Below are positions 9,291 to 16,508 of a stretch of 64,000 nucleotides of DNA, piece by piece; the first letter of the stretch is position 1; each line of letters begins with the position of its first letter. The DNA comes from Bacteroidaceae bacterium (GTDB lineage Bacteria; Bacteroidota; Bacteroidia; Bacteroidales; Bacteroidaceae). The position numbers and the translations under genes are program-made. The stretch covers positions 1-64,000 of the forward strand of contig JAFZWQ010000009.1 in NCBI GenBank assembly GCA_017617235.1, written 5' to 3'. The notes under the pieces were generated by a model. It searched no databases and was not told where the DNA came from. It saw only the letters and a list, made by a program, of their open reading frames with translations.

Positions 9291-9437
9291 CAATCTTCTA
9301 ATCGACAAAGTCGCTTGCGTAATGCAATGGAGCAAGAATCTTCAATATTCAATATTCAATATTCAATCTTCAATCTTCTAATCGACAAAGTCGCTCGCTG
9401 TGCGAGAATATTCAATCTTCAATTTTCAATTTTCAAT
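9291..9437. repeat. TTCAAT array with two copies of a 25-bp hairpin-bearing unit
   Basis: A 25-bp exact direct repeat starts at 9291 and 9371. Each copy contains a CGAC-AAA-GTCG hairpin and runs into a second small stem: CTTGC...GCAAG in copy 1 and CTCGC-TGT-GCGAG in copy 2. TTCAATATT or TTCAATCTT tandem units fill the space between and after, up to 8 bp before the manA start. The reverse complement of this array type lies at 14290-14366. Confidence 0.8.
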
Positions 9438-9444
9438 CTAAAAA

Positions 9445-10419
9445 ATGAAACCATATAAATTCAGACCCTACCTCAAAACCGTCATCTGGGGCGGCGACAA
9501 GATTGCACCCTTCAAGGGAATCGAACAGACGCAGGAGAACATCGGAGAAAGCTGGGAAATCAGCGGAGTACCCGGACACGAAAGCGTGTGTGCCGATCGC
9601 GGACTCGAAAACGACGAGGACAAAGGACTCACCCTGTTCCAGCTCATCGAGAAATACAAAGAACGTCTGGTGGGCACAGCCGTTTACGAACGTTTTGGCA
9701 GCAACTTCCCCCTGCTCGTAAAAATCATCGATTCCAAGCAAGACCTGAGCATACAGGTACATCCCAACGACGAATTGGCCAAACAGCGCCACAACTGTGC
9801 GGGAAAGACCGAGATGTGGTACATCATCGAAGCCGAACAGGAGGCCAAGATACATGTGGGACTGAAGAAACACATCACGCCCGAAGACTACGAACAAATG
9901 GCAACGGCCGAGGCCGGCGAGGGACAGAACCCGTTTGCCGAGATTATGGACTGCTACAACAGCCGTCCTGGCGACTGCTTCTTCCTGCCTGCCGGACGTC
10001 TGCACGCCATTGGCGGCGGCAACCTGCTGGCCGAAATCCAGCAAACCAGCGACATCACCTATCGTGTTTACGACTACGGACGCAAGGATGCGCAGGGCCA
10101 TCCTCGTGAACTGCACATCCAGCAGGCAAAAGCAGCCATCGACTACACCGTTTATCCCGAATACCGCACCCAGTACGACCAGTCAAGCCCATCGGCAGAG
10201 CTGGTCAGCTGCCCATATTTCACTGTGCATCGCGAAGTGGTAAGCGGACAGGCCCGCATCGACTACCAGCGCGACTCGTTCGTCATCGTCATGTGCCTCA
10301 GTGGACAAGCCTCCGTCAACGGCATCTCTGCCCGTCGGGGCGAAACACTCCTGGTACCGGCCAGCAATGCGGTGCTCGACATCCAGGGCACCTGCACCCT
10401 CCTCACCGCCACTGTCTGA
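9445..10419 (+). CDS. manA: Mannose-6-phosphate isomerase, class I
   Basis: A zinc-dependent isomerase interconverting mannose-6-P and fructose-6-P, feeding GDP-mannose or using dietary mannose. The 324 aa are the short class I form common in Firmicutes and Bacteroidota. Motifs present are VIWGGDKIAPFKG, GESWEISG, LSIQVHPNDELA (zinc ligands Gln/His), KTEMWYIIEAE, and PAGRLHAIGGGNLLAEIQQTSD. It stands alone with gene-free repeat regions on both sides, so it is probably a monocistronic unit. I did not find a good TAnnTTTG promoter in the array upstream. Confidence 0.96.
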   Translation: MKPYKFRPYLKTVIWGGDKIAPFKGIEQTQENIGESWEISGVPGHESVCADRGLENDEDKGLTLFQLIEKYKERLVGTAVYERFGSNFPLLVKIIDSKQDLSIQVHPNDELAKQRHNCAGKTEMWYIIEAEQEAKIHVGLKKHITPEDYEQMATAEAGEGQNPFAEIMDCYNSRPGDCFFLPAGRLHAIGGGNLLAEIQQTSDITYRVYDYGRKDAQGHPRELHIQQAKAAIDYTVYPEYRTQYDQSSPSAELVSCPYFTVHREVVSGQARIDYQRDSFVIVMCLSGQASVNGISARRGETLLVPASNAVLDIQGTCTLLTATV

Positions 10420-10537
10420 TTTTTCAGTCCAAAATAGATAATAATTTATACCTAAAGGTATAAAAAGTCGCCCCATCGAATGTCAAAATCCTCGATGGAA
10501 TGGCGCTTTTCCACATTCACAACCTTTTCAGCAAAGG

Positions 10538-10651
10538 TGTCAACGATTCCAGTAAAGTGTCAACTTGTTCAGGAAAAAGATTGTCAACCACATCAGGAAA
10601 AAGAACAAAAACTGTCAACCAAAATCAGGAAAAGACAAAAACAATCGACTT
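10538..10651. repeat. TGTCAAC direct repeats with CAGGAAAA spacers
   Basis: TGTCAAC occurs at 10538, 10558, 10582 and 10613. Each is followed a few bases later by CAGTAAA or CAGGAAAA, giving a degenerate unit of about 20-31 bp. All copies have the same orientation. No coding potential. Confidence 0.75.
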
Positions 10652-10661
10652 TCAGGACAAC

Positions 10662-10819
10662 GTGTCATATGTGTCATATGTGTCATGTGTCATTTTTGAT
10701 TTCGGAAATACACATTGGCATTCGAAGCCACAATAGTATATTATATATAATATACTATTGTGAGGACTTTTTATATAATTTTTGAAAATGACACGTATGA
10801 CACATGACACACGTGACAC
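10662..10819. repeat. Nested dyad: GTGTCAT arrays around a 30-bp perfect palindrome
   Basis: The left arm has four GTGTCAT units (10662, 10671, 10680, 10687; mostly 9-bp period). The right arm has three ATGACAC units plus one GTGACAC (10788-10819), that is, the same units inverted. In the centre 10731-10760 is a perfect 30-bp AT-rich palindrome beginning CAATAGTATA. The arms also match beyond the units (GTCATTTTT against AAAATGAC). Confidence 0.85.
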
Positions 10820-10861
10820 TTTTTCTTGTCCCTAGAAAAGTTAATGCTTTTTCCGCGTCTC

Positions 10862-10927
10862 AACGCTACCGCCGGAGCGTTACAACGCTAGGCGGGTAGG
10901 AATAGTATCGCTCCGCGCCTAGCGTTG
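10862..10927. repeat. Two overlapping AACGCT-type hairpins
   Basis: AACGCT (10862-10867) pairs with AGCGTT (10876-10881). The 12-bp arm CAACGCTAGGCG (10883-10894) pairs perfectly with CGCCTAGCGTTG (10916-10927). No T-run follows on either strand, so it is not a standard terminator. Confidence 0.75.
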
Positions 10928-10987
10928 GGCGAAGGGCTAAGGACGAACGGCAAAGGGTAAAATTTTTATAAAAAAGTTGGGGAATTA

Positions 10988-11019
10988 TTTGGTGAAGCGA
11001 GAAAAATTTTATACCTTTG
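10988..11019 (+). promoter_or_regulatory. Promoter of the GH20 gene
   Basis: TTTG (10988-10991), 20-bp spacer, TACCTTTG (11012-11019): a full match to the Bacteroidales consensus, about 70 bp before the start codon. A GTAC-AAA-GTAC mini-dyad overlaps the probable start site. Confidence 0.87.
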
Positions 11020-11090
11020 TACAAAGTACAAAACCGGAAAGAAAGACACAATTATCACCTTAGCACCGCAATACTAAATAATATAGGAAA

Positions 11091-13079
11091 ATGAAAAGGA
11101 ACATCTACACTTTGTTGGCAATCGCCATGATGTGCTTCGCGGCAAACGCAGGAGCAGAGAACACGAAACCGTTTGTAGTGCCCGAGCTGACCAGTTGGAC
11201 GGGCGGTGAAGGACAGACACAGGTGAGCGGACGCATCATTGTCCGCAGCAAACAGTTGCGCCCAGTGGCCGAACAGCTGGCTGCCGACTATGCCCTGATG
11301 TGCCAGCGACAGATGACGTTGGTATCGGGCAAGCCCAAGGCTGGCGACATCGTACTGGAATGCAAGAAGCTGGACACGATGCCGAACGAGGGCTATCGGC
11401 TGAAGATTGGTGACGTTGTGGAGATTTCCGCACCCAGCGAGACAGGTGCTTTCTGGGCCACACGCACCCTGCTGCAACTGATGGAACAGGGACCGCTGCC
11501 CCAGGGCGAAGCGATAGACGAGCCGCAATACAGGATGCGCGGTTTCATGATTGACGTGGGCCGCAAGTTCGTGCCGATGGAATACCTGCGCAACTTGGTG
11601 CGCGTGATGGCGTACTACAAGATGAACACCCTGCAAGTGCACCTCAACGACAAGGGCGAACCCAGATATTTCGAGAGCAACTGGGACAAGACGTCGGCTG
11701 CTTTCCGACTGGAGTGCGACACCTACCCGGGACTGGCGGCAAAGGACGGACACTACACGAAGCAGGAGTTCATAGACCTGCAGAAACTGGCCGAAGGACT
11801 GCATGTGGAAATCATCCCGGAAATAGACGCACCGGCCCACGCGCTGGCCTTCACCCACTACCGTCCGGAACTGGGTTCGAAGGTGTACGGCATGGACCAC
11901 TTCGACCTGTCGAACCCCGATGTCTATACCTTCATGGACAAGCTCTATGACGAATACCTGTCGGGCAAGGAGCCCATCTTCCGAGGCCCCAGGGTGAACA
12001 TAGGAACGGACGAATATTCGAACCGCGACCAGGAGGTGGTAGAGCAGTTCCGCACCTTCACCGACCACTATCTCACATTAGTGAAAAAATACAACAAACA
12101 GCCTGCACTGTGGGGAGCACTGACACATGCCAAGGGTAAGACCCCCGTACAGGTGGAAGGTGTGCTGATGAACTGCTGGTACAACCGCTATGCACAGCCC
12201 GACTCCATGATACAACTCGGCTATCAGGTGGTATCCATACCCGACCGTTGGCTCTACATCGTACCTGCCGCCGGATACTACTACGACTACCTGAATTGCG
12301 AGTTCCTGTACAACAATTGGACACCTGCGAAAATTGCTGACAAAACATTCCCGGAACAGCATCCGCAAATCGAGGGTGGAATGTTCGCCGTGTGGAACGA
12401 CCACTATGGCAACGGCATCGCCACCAAGGATATTCACCACCGCGTGATGCCCGCCATGCAGACGCTGGCCGTGAAATGCTGGACGGGACAGAAGACTACC
12501 CTGCCCTACGCTGACTTCGACAAGCTGCGCCTGAACCTGAGCGAGGCACCCGGCGTGAACGAGCTGGGACGCATCGACAACGAGTTGAAACTGGCCAGCG
12601 TGGAGCCCGGCAAGAAACTGGGGATGGAGATTGACGATGCGGGATTCGGCTATGCGGTATCGTTCGACATCGACTGCCAGGCAGAGGAAAAGGGCACCGT
12701 GCTGACGCAGAGCAACTACGCCATCTTCTACCTGAGCGACCCAAAGCAGGGACAAATGGCCTTCGAGCGCGACGGATACATCAACCGCTTCAACTACCGT
12801 CTGCCCGCATCGGGCCGTGTGAACATACGCATCGAAAGCACGAACCGCGAGACACGACTCTTCGTAAACAACCGTCGCCAGCAGGTGTTGGCACAGCACG
12901 ATGTCTATGTCATCAAGCCCGAAAACAAGCTGCAGCACATGACCGACGACATGATTTTCTGCCCCACGGTTTACGAGCCGGGAATGAAGATGTCCTACGT
13001 CCCCACCCTGTGCTTCCCCCTGCAAAAAGCAGGAAACTTCAAGAGCAAAGTCACAAACATGCGCGTGTATAGCCTGTAA
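11091..13079 (+). CDS. Secreted family 20 glycoside hydrolase (beta-N-acetylhexosaminidase-like)
   Basis: An exo-hexosaminidase-type enzyme acting on GlcNAc/GalNAc-containing glycans by substrate-assisted catalysis. The 662 aa start with a signal peptide (MKRNIYTLLAIAMMCFAANAGA). An N-terminal GH20b-like domain runs to about residue 140, then a TIM barrel: RMRGFMIDVGRKFVPMEYL, MAYYKMNTLQVHLND, IIPEIDAPAHALAF, and NIGTDEYS with the catalytic pair Asp307-Glu308. The C-terminal part after about residue 480 looks like a beta-sandwich (laminin-G/lectin-like). Barrel motifs are clear but somewhat divergent, so exact sugar specificity is open. It has its own promoter and is not next to a SusCD pair. 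Probably periplasmic or surface exposed. Confidence 0.9.
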   Translation: MKRNIYTLLAIAMMCFAANAGAENTKPFVVPELTSWTGGEGQTQVSGRIIVRSKQLRPVAEQLAADYALMCQRQMTLVSGKPKAGDIVLECKKLDTMPNEGYRLKIGDVVEISAPSETGAFWATRTLLQLMEQGPLPQGEAIDEPQYRMRGFMIDVGRKFVPMEYLRNLVRVMAYYKMNTLQVHLNDKGEPRYFESNWDKTSAAFRLECDTYPGLAAKDGHYTKQEFIDLQKLAEGLHVEIIPEIDAPAHALAFTHYRPELGSKVYGMDHFDLSNPDVYTFMDKLYDEYLSGKEPIFRGPRVNIGTDEYSNRDQEVVEQFRTFTDHYLTLVKKYNKQPALWGALTHAKGKTPVQVEGVLMNCWYNRYAQPDSMIQLGYQVVSIPDRWLYIVPAAGYYYDYLNCEFLYNNWTPAKIADKTFPEQHPQIEGGMFAVWNDHYGNGIATKDIHHRVMPAMQTLAVKCWTGQKTTLPYADFDKLRLNLSEAPGVNELGRIDNELKLASVEPGKKLGMEIDDAGFGYAVSFDIDCQAEEKGTVLTQSNYAIFYLSDPKQGQMAFERDGYINRFNYRLPASGRVNIRIESTNRETRLFVNNRRQQVLAQHDVYVIKPENKLQHMTDDMIFCPTVYEPGMKMSYVPTLCFPLQKAGNFKSKVTNMRVYSL

Positions 13080-13131
13080 TTCAAAACTTTTTTGTATCTT
13101 TACGCCCGAAAATAGAAAAAGATACAAAATT

Positions 13132-14298
13132 ATGAGTAACCAAAGGTATATGCAACGCGGCGTGTCCGCAGCAAAGGAAGACGTACACAACGCCATCAAG
13201 AACATAGACAAAGGCCTGTACCCGCAGGCCTTCTGCAAAATCATCCCAGACATACTGGGCGGCGACCCCGAGTATTGCAACATCATGCATGCCGACGGCG
13301 CAGGCACAAAGTCGAGCCTGGCCTATATGTATTGGAAAGAGACGGGCGACCTGAGCGTGTGGAAAGGCATTGCGCAGGACGCCCTCATCATGAATACCGA
13401 CGACCTGATGTGCGTGGGTGCTGTGGACAACATTCTGGTGAGCAGCACCATCGGCAGGAACAAGATGCTCATCCCAGGCGAGGTCATCAGCGCCATCATC
13501 AACGGCACAGACGAACTGCTGCAACAGATGCGCGATATGGGCATCGGCATCTACGCCACAGGAGGCGAGACGGCAGACGTGGGCGACCTGGTGCGCACCA
13601 TCATCGTGGACAGCACCGTCACCTGCCGCATGAAGCGCAGCGATGTGATTAACAATGCCAACATCCGTCCGGGTGACGTCATCGTGGGATTGGCAAGCTT
13701 CGGACAGGCCACCTACGAGACTGAATACAACGGCGGCATGGGCAGCAACGGACTGACCAGCGCCAGACACGATGTCTTCAGCAAATACCTGGCAGAGAAA
13801 TACCCCGAAAGCTACGACAAGGCAGTTCCCGAAGAACTGGTATATAGCGGCTCCTACAAACTGACAGACGAGGTGGAGGGTTCGCCCATCAATGCCGGCA
13901 AGCTCGTACTCTCCCCCACCCGTACCTATGCTCCGGTAGTGAAGAAGCTGCTGGACGAGCTGCGCCCACAGATTCACGGTATGGTACACTGCACAGGCGG
14001 CGCACAAACCAAGGTGCTGCACTTCGTGGGCGAGAACTGCCGCGTAATCAAGGACAACATGTTCCCCGTTCCTCCCCTGTTCAAAACCATCATCAAGGAG
14101 AGCGGCACAGATTACGCAGAAGCCTACAAGGTGTTCAACATGGGACACCGCCTGGAGGTTTACCTTGCACCCGAATATGCCGAGAAGGTGATAGAAATCA
14201 GCCGTTCGTTCAACATCGATGCACAAATCATCGGTCACATCGAGGAGGGCAAGAAGAGCCTGACTATCCAAAGCGAATTTGGCACTTTTGAATATTGA
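13132..14298 (+). CDS. purM: AIR synthase (phosphoribosylformylglycinamidine cyclo-ligase)
   Basis: ATP-dependent ring closure of FGAM to AIR in purine synthesis. At 388 aa it is longer than the enterobacterial enzyme (about 345), as usual in Bacteroidota. Motifs are HADGAGTKSSLAY (family DGxGTK), ALIMNTDDLMCVGA, YATGGETADVGD (family GGETAE) and VGLASFGQ. A TATCTTTA box at 13095-13102 could be a weak promoter for it. The last codons and the stop (GAA TAT TGA) lie inside an ATTGAA tandem array, so the very C-terminus is set by repeat sequence. Confidence 0.92.
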   Translation: MSNQRYMQRGVSAAKEDVHNAIKNIDKGLYPQAFCKIIPDILGGDPEYCNIMHADGAGTKSSLAYMYWKETGDLSVWKGIAQDALIMNTDDLMCVGAVDNILVSSTIGRNKMLIPGEVISAIINGTDELLQQMRDMGIGIYATGGETADVGDLVRTIIVDSTVTCRMKRSDVINNANIRPGDVIVGLASFGQATYETEYNGGMGSNGLTSARHDVFSKYLAEKYPESYDKAVPEELVYSGSYKLTDEVEGSPINAGKLVLSPTRTYAPVVKKLLDELRPQIHGMVHCTGGAQTKVLHFVGENCRVIKDNMFPVPPLFKTIIKESGTDYAEAYKVFNMGHRLEVYLAPEYAEKVIEISRSFNIDAQIIGHIEEGKKSLTIQSEFGTFEY

Positions 14299-14366
14299 AG
14301 ATTGAAGATTGAATATTGAAGATTGAATATTGAAAATTGAAGATTGAAGATTGAAGATTGAAGATT
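14290..14366. repeat. ATTGAAGATTGAATATTGAA tandem array
   Basis: Seven or more tandem units of ATTGAAG or ATTGAAT run from the end of purM to 12 bp before the esterase start. The sequence is the reverse complement type of the TTCAAT array at 9291-9437. The purM stop codon is within it. Confidence 0.85.
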
Positions 14367-14378
14367 AAAAATTATTCG

Positions 14379-15233
14379 ATGAAACATACTTTTCAACGAT
14401 TTGGCATTGCCCTGATAGGGCTAATGCTTACGGTATCGGCACAGGCAGGTGTCATCCGCGACTCCATACAAAGCGAGGTGCTGGGTGTGAAACGTTATTT
14501 TATGGTGTATCTGCCCGCAGGGTTCCAAAGGAACACCGACCGGCACTATCCCGTGCTGTACCTGCTGCACGGATTGACAGACGACGAACGTGCATGGCCC
14601 GAAAAAGGACAGATGGACCGTGTGGCAGACGAGTTGATGGCCAGCGGCGAGGCCCGTCAGATGGTCATCGTGATGCCCTGCGCCGGAGGTCCCGACACCC
14701 GGAACATCTGGAACGGATACTTCAACATGAACGGATGGGCGTTCGAGAACCATTTCTACCAGGAACTGCTGCCCACCGTTGAACAGAGATACAGAGCCGG
14801 AGGCAGTCGCGAGCAGCGTGCCGTAGCCGGATTGTCGATGGGCGGAGGCGGCAGCGTGGGATATGCTATGGGACACCCCGATATGTTCGTGGCCTGCTAT
14901 GCTATGAGTGCCTGGCTGAACGACCAGCCACGAAACGATGCTGCACCCGACGACAAACGGGCACTGCTGTCGAATGCCGTTCACGAGCACAACCCCTTCG
15001 ACAAACTGGACAATGCCAGCGAGGCGGAACTGAACGCCCTGCGACAAGTGAAATGGTTCATAGATTGTGGAGACGACGACTTCCTGTTCGAACAAAACAT
15101 CGATTTGTACAAGAAGATGCGCCAGAAGCGCTTCGACGCCCAACTGCGGGTGCGCGATGGCGGACACACCTGGGAATACTGGCACAATGCGCTGCGTCTG
15201 TGCCTGCCCTTCGTCTCCAGAAACTTCAAATAA
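14379..15233 (+). CDS. Secreted esterase, D/CE1-like alpha/beta hydrolase
   Basis: A putative carbohydrate esterase of 284 aa with signal peptide MKHTFQRFGIALIGLMLTVSAQA. It has the alpha/beta hydrolase layout: YLPAGFQRNTDRHYPVLYLLHG (oxyanion region), nucleophile elbow GLSMGGGGS (family GxSxG) in the middle, Asp in FIDCGDDDFL and His in DGGHTWEYWHNAL. These give a complete Ser-Asp-His triad. The family includes feruloyl/acetyl xylan esterases and S-formylglutathione hydrolase; the signal peptide favours a plant-polysaccharide or glycan esterase. The ATG at 14379 follows the repeat array. prfA begins 6 bp downstream, so the two are co-transcribed even though their functions are unrelated. Confidence 0.9.
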   Translation: MKHTFQRFGIALIGLMLTVSAQAGVIRDSIQSEVLGVKRYFMVYLPAGFQRNTDRHYPVLYLLHGLTDDERAWPEKGQMDRVADELMASGEARQMVIVMPCAGGPDTRNIWNGYFNMNGWAFENHFYQELLPTVEQRYRAGGSREQRAVAGLSMGGGGSVGYAMGHPDMFVACYAMSAWLNDQPRNDAAPDDKRALLSNAVHEHNPFDKLDNASEAELNALRQVKWFIDCGDDDFLFEQNIDLYKKMRQKRFDAQLRVRDGGHTWEYWHNALRLCLPFVSRNFK

Positions 15234-15239
15234 ACAGGA

Positions 15240-16352
15240 ATGGCAGAAAAGAACACACTATTAGATAAACTGGAAGGACTGGTAGCCCGATACGAGGAGG
15301 TTTCCACCCTGATTACCGACCCCAACGTCATAGCCGACCAGAAGCGCTACGTGAAGTTGACCAAGGAATACAAAGACCTGGGCAAAATCATGGAGGCACG
15401 CAAGGAATATATGGGGCACTTGCAGAACGTGCAGGATGCCAAAGAGATGATGGCGCTGGAAGACGACCCCGAGACCAAAGAGATGCTGCGCGAGGAAATG
15501 GCAGCAAGCGAACAGCGGTTGCCCGAACTGGAGGAAGAAATCAAACTCTTGCTCATCCCTGCCGACCCCGAAGACGACAAGAACGTAATCATGGAAATCC
15601 GCGGCGGCACGGGTGGCGACGAAGCTGCCCTGTTTGCAGGCGACCTGTTCCGCATGTACTCGAAATACTGCGAAACGAAAGGTTGGAAGACCTCGGTATC
15701 GAGTTTCAGCGAAGGCGCATCGGGCGGTTACAAGGAAATTGTGTTCAGCGTGACTGGCGAAGGGGCCTACGGCATACTGAAATACGAATCGGGCGTGCAT
15801 CGCGTACAGCGCGTCCCTGCCACCGAAACCCAAGGTCGCGTGCACACTTCGGCTGCCACAGTTGCCGTGTTGCCCGAAGCTGAACCCTTTGATGTGGAAA
15901 TCAACGAGGGTGCCATCAAGTGGGACACCTTCCGCTCGCAAGGTGCCGGCGGACAGAACGTGAACAAGGTGGAATCGGGCGTCCGTGCCCGCTATATGTG
16001 GACGAACCCCAATACGGGCGAGACGGAGGAAATCCTCATCGAGTGTACAGAGACGCGCGACCAGCCTAAGAACAAGGAACGTGCGCTGGCCCGACTGCGT
16101 ACCTTCATCTACGACAAGGAGCATCAGAAATATATCGACGACATCGCCAGCCGACGCAAGACGATGGTCTCGACAGGCGACCGCTCGGCAAAAATCCGCA
16201 CCTACAACTATCCGCAAGGGCGCATTACCGACCACCGCATCGGATACACTATATACAACCTCGCTGCCTTCATGGACGGCGACATACAAGACTGCATCGA
16301 CCACCTCATCGTGGCAGAGAATGCGGAACGAATGAAAGAGGCTGCGCTATAA
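15240..16352 (+). CDS. prfA: Peptide chain release factor 1
   Basis: RF1 reads UAA/UAG and releases the finished peptide on the ribosome. The 370 aa match the Bacteroidota RF1. The catalytic GGQ is at residues 237-239 in SQGAGGQNVNKVES, preceded by ESGVHRVQRVPATETQGRVHTS. The helical N-terminal domain is followed by the decoding region. The C-terminal segment RSAKIRTYNYPQGRITDHRIG is typical of RF1. It starts 6 bp after the esterase gene and is followed by a pair of GC-rich palindromic elements. The class I/RF3 partner prfC is at 53973-55541. Confidence 0.97.
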   Translation: MAEKNTLLDKLEGLVARYEEVSTLITDPNVIADQKRYVKLTKEYKDLGKIMEARKEYMGHLQNVQDAKEMMALEDDPETKEMLREEMAASEQRLPELEEEIKLLLIPADPEDDKNVIMEIRGGTGGDEAALFAGDLFRMYSKYCETKGWKTSVSSFSEGASGGYKEIVFSVTGEGAYGILKYESGVHRVQRVPATETQGRVHTSAATVAVLPEAEPFDVEINEGAIKWDTFRSQGAGGQNVNKVESGVRARYMWTNPNTGETEEILIECTETRDQPKNKERALARLRTFIYDKEHQKYIDDIASRRKTMVSTGDRSAKIRTYNYPQGRITDHRIGYTIYNLAAFMDGDIQDCIDHLIVAENAERMKEAAL

Positions 16353-16353
16353 A

Positions 16354-16391
16354 AGGCCCCCCCCTTACCCCTCCCGAGTGAGGGGAGTGAT
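16354..16391 (-). repeat. GC-rich palindromic element A (after prfA)
   Basis: Stem CCCCTC (16368-16373) with GAGGGG (16380-16385), next to a C-run reading GGGGG on the minus strand. This is the family layout of stem plus G-rich tail, inverted relative to element B at 16461. Confidence 0.7.
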
Positions 16392-16460
16392 TACAAAAAA
16401 GTTAAAACAAAAGATATTAAATAACCATTTTAATAAAAAGCCCGAACCCAAAACTATATA

Positions 16461-16497
16461 CGCCCTCCCCCCCCAGGGAGGGATTGGGGAAGGGGCC
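16461..16497 (+). repeat. GC-rich palindromic element B (before pyrF)
   Basis: CCCTCCC (16463-16469) pairs with GGGAGGG (16476-16482), followed by ATTGGGGAAGGGGCC. It faces element A with about 70 bp of AT-rich DNA between. No gene lies in 16353-16508. Confidence 0.75.
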
Positions 16498-16508
16498 GAT
16501 TAAGAATC

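Larger units (their letters stand above)
10420..11090. other. Gene-free region with nested repeats and dyads
   Basis: No convincing gene lies in these 671 bp. In order it holds an ACC-TAAA-GGT mini-dyad near 10450, TGTCAAC direct repeats (10538-10651), a nested dyad (10662-10819), a double hairpin (10862-10927), an inverted copy of the CTTAGCC/TTTGCC low-complexity sequence and the promoter of the GH20 gene (10988-11019). Short open frames across it translate into repeat-derived, Cys/His- or Lys-rich strings and are rejected. Confidence 0.75.

Noticed and set aside
10480-10785. Open frame of about 100 codons in the gene-free region
   Set aside because: It is made of translated TGTCAAC and GTGTCAT repeats (CHMCHMCHV strings) and resembles no protein.
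14290-14366. Possible CRISPR array
   Set aside because: Units are about 7-10 bp with no unique spacers and no cas genes nearby; it is a simple tandem array.
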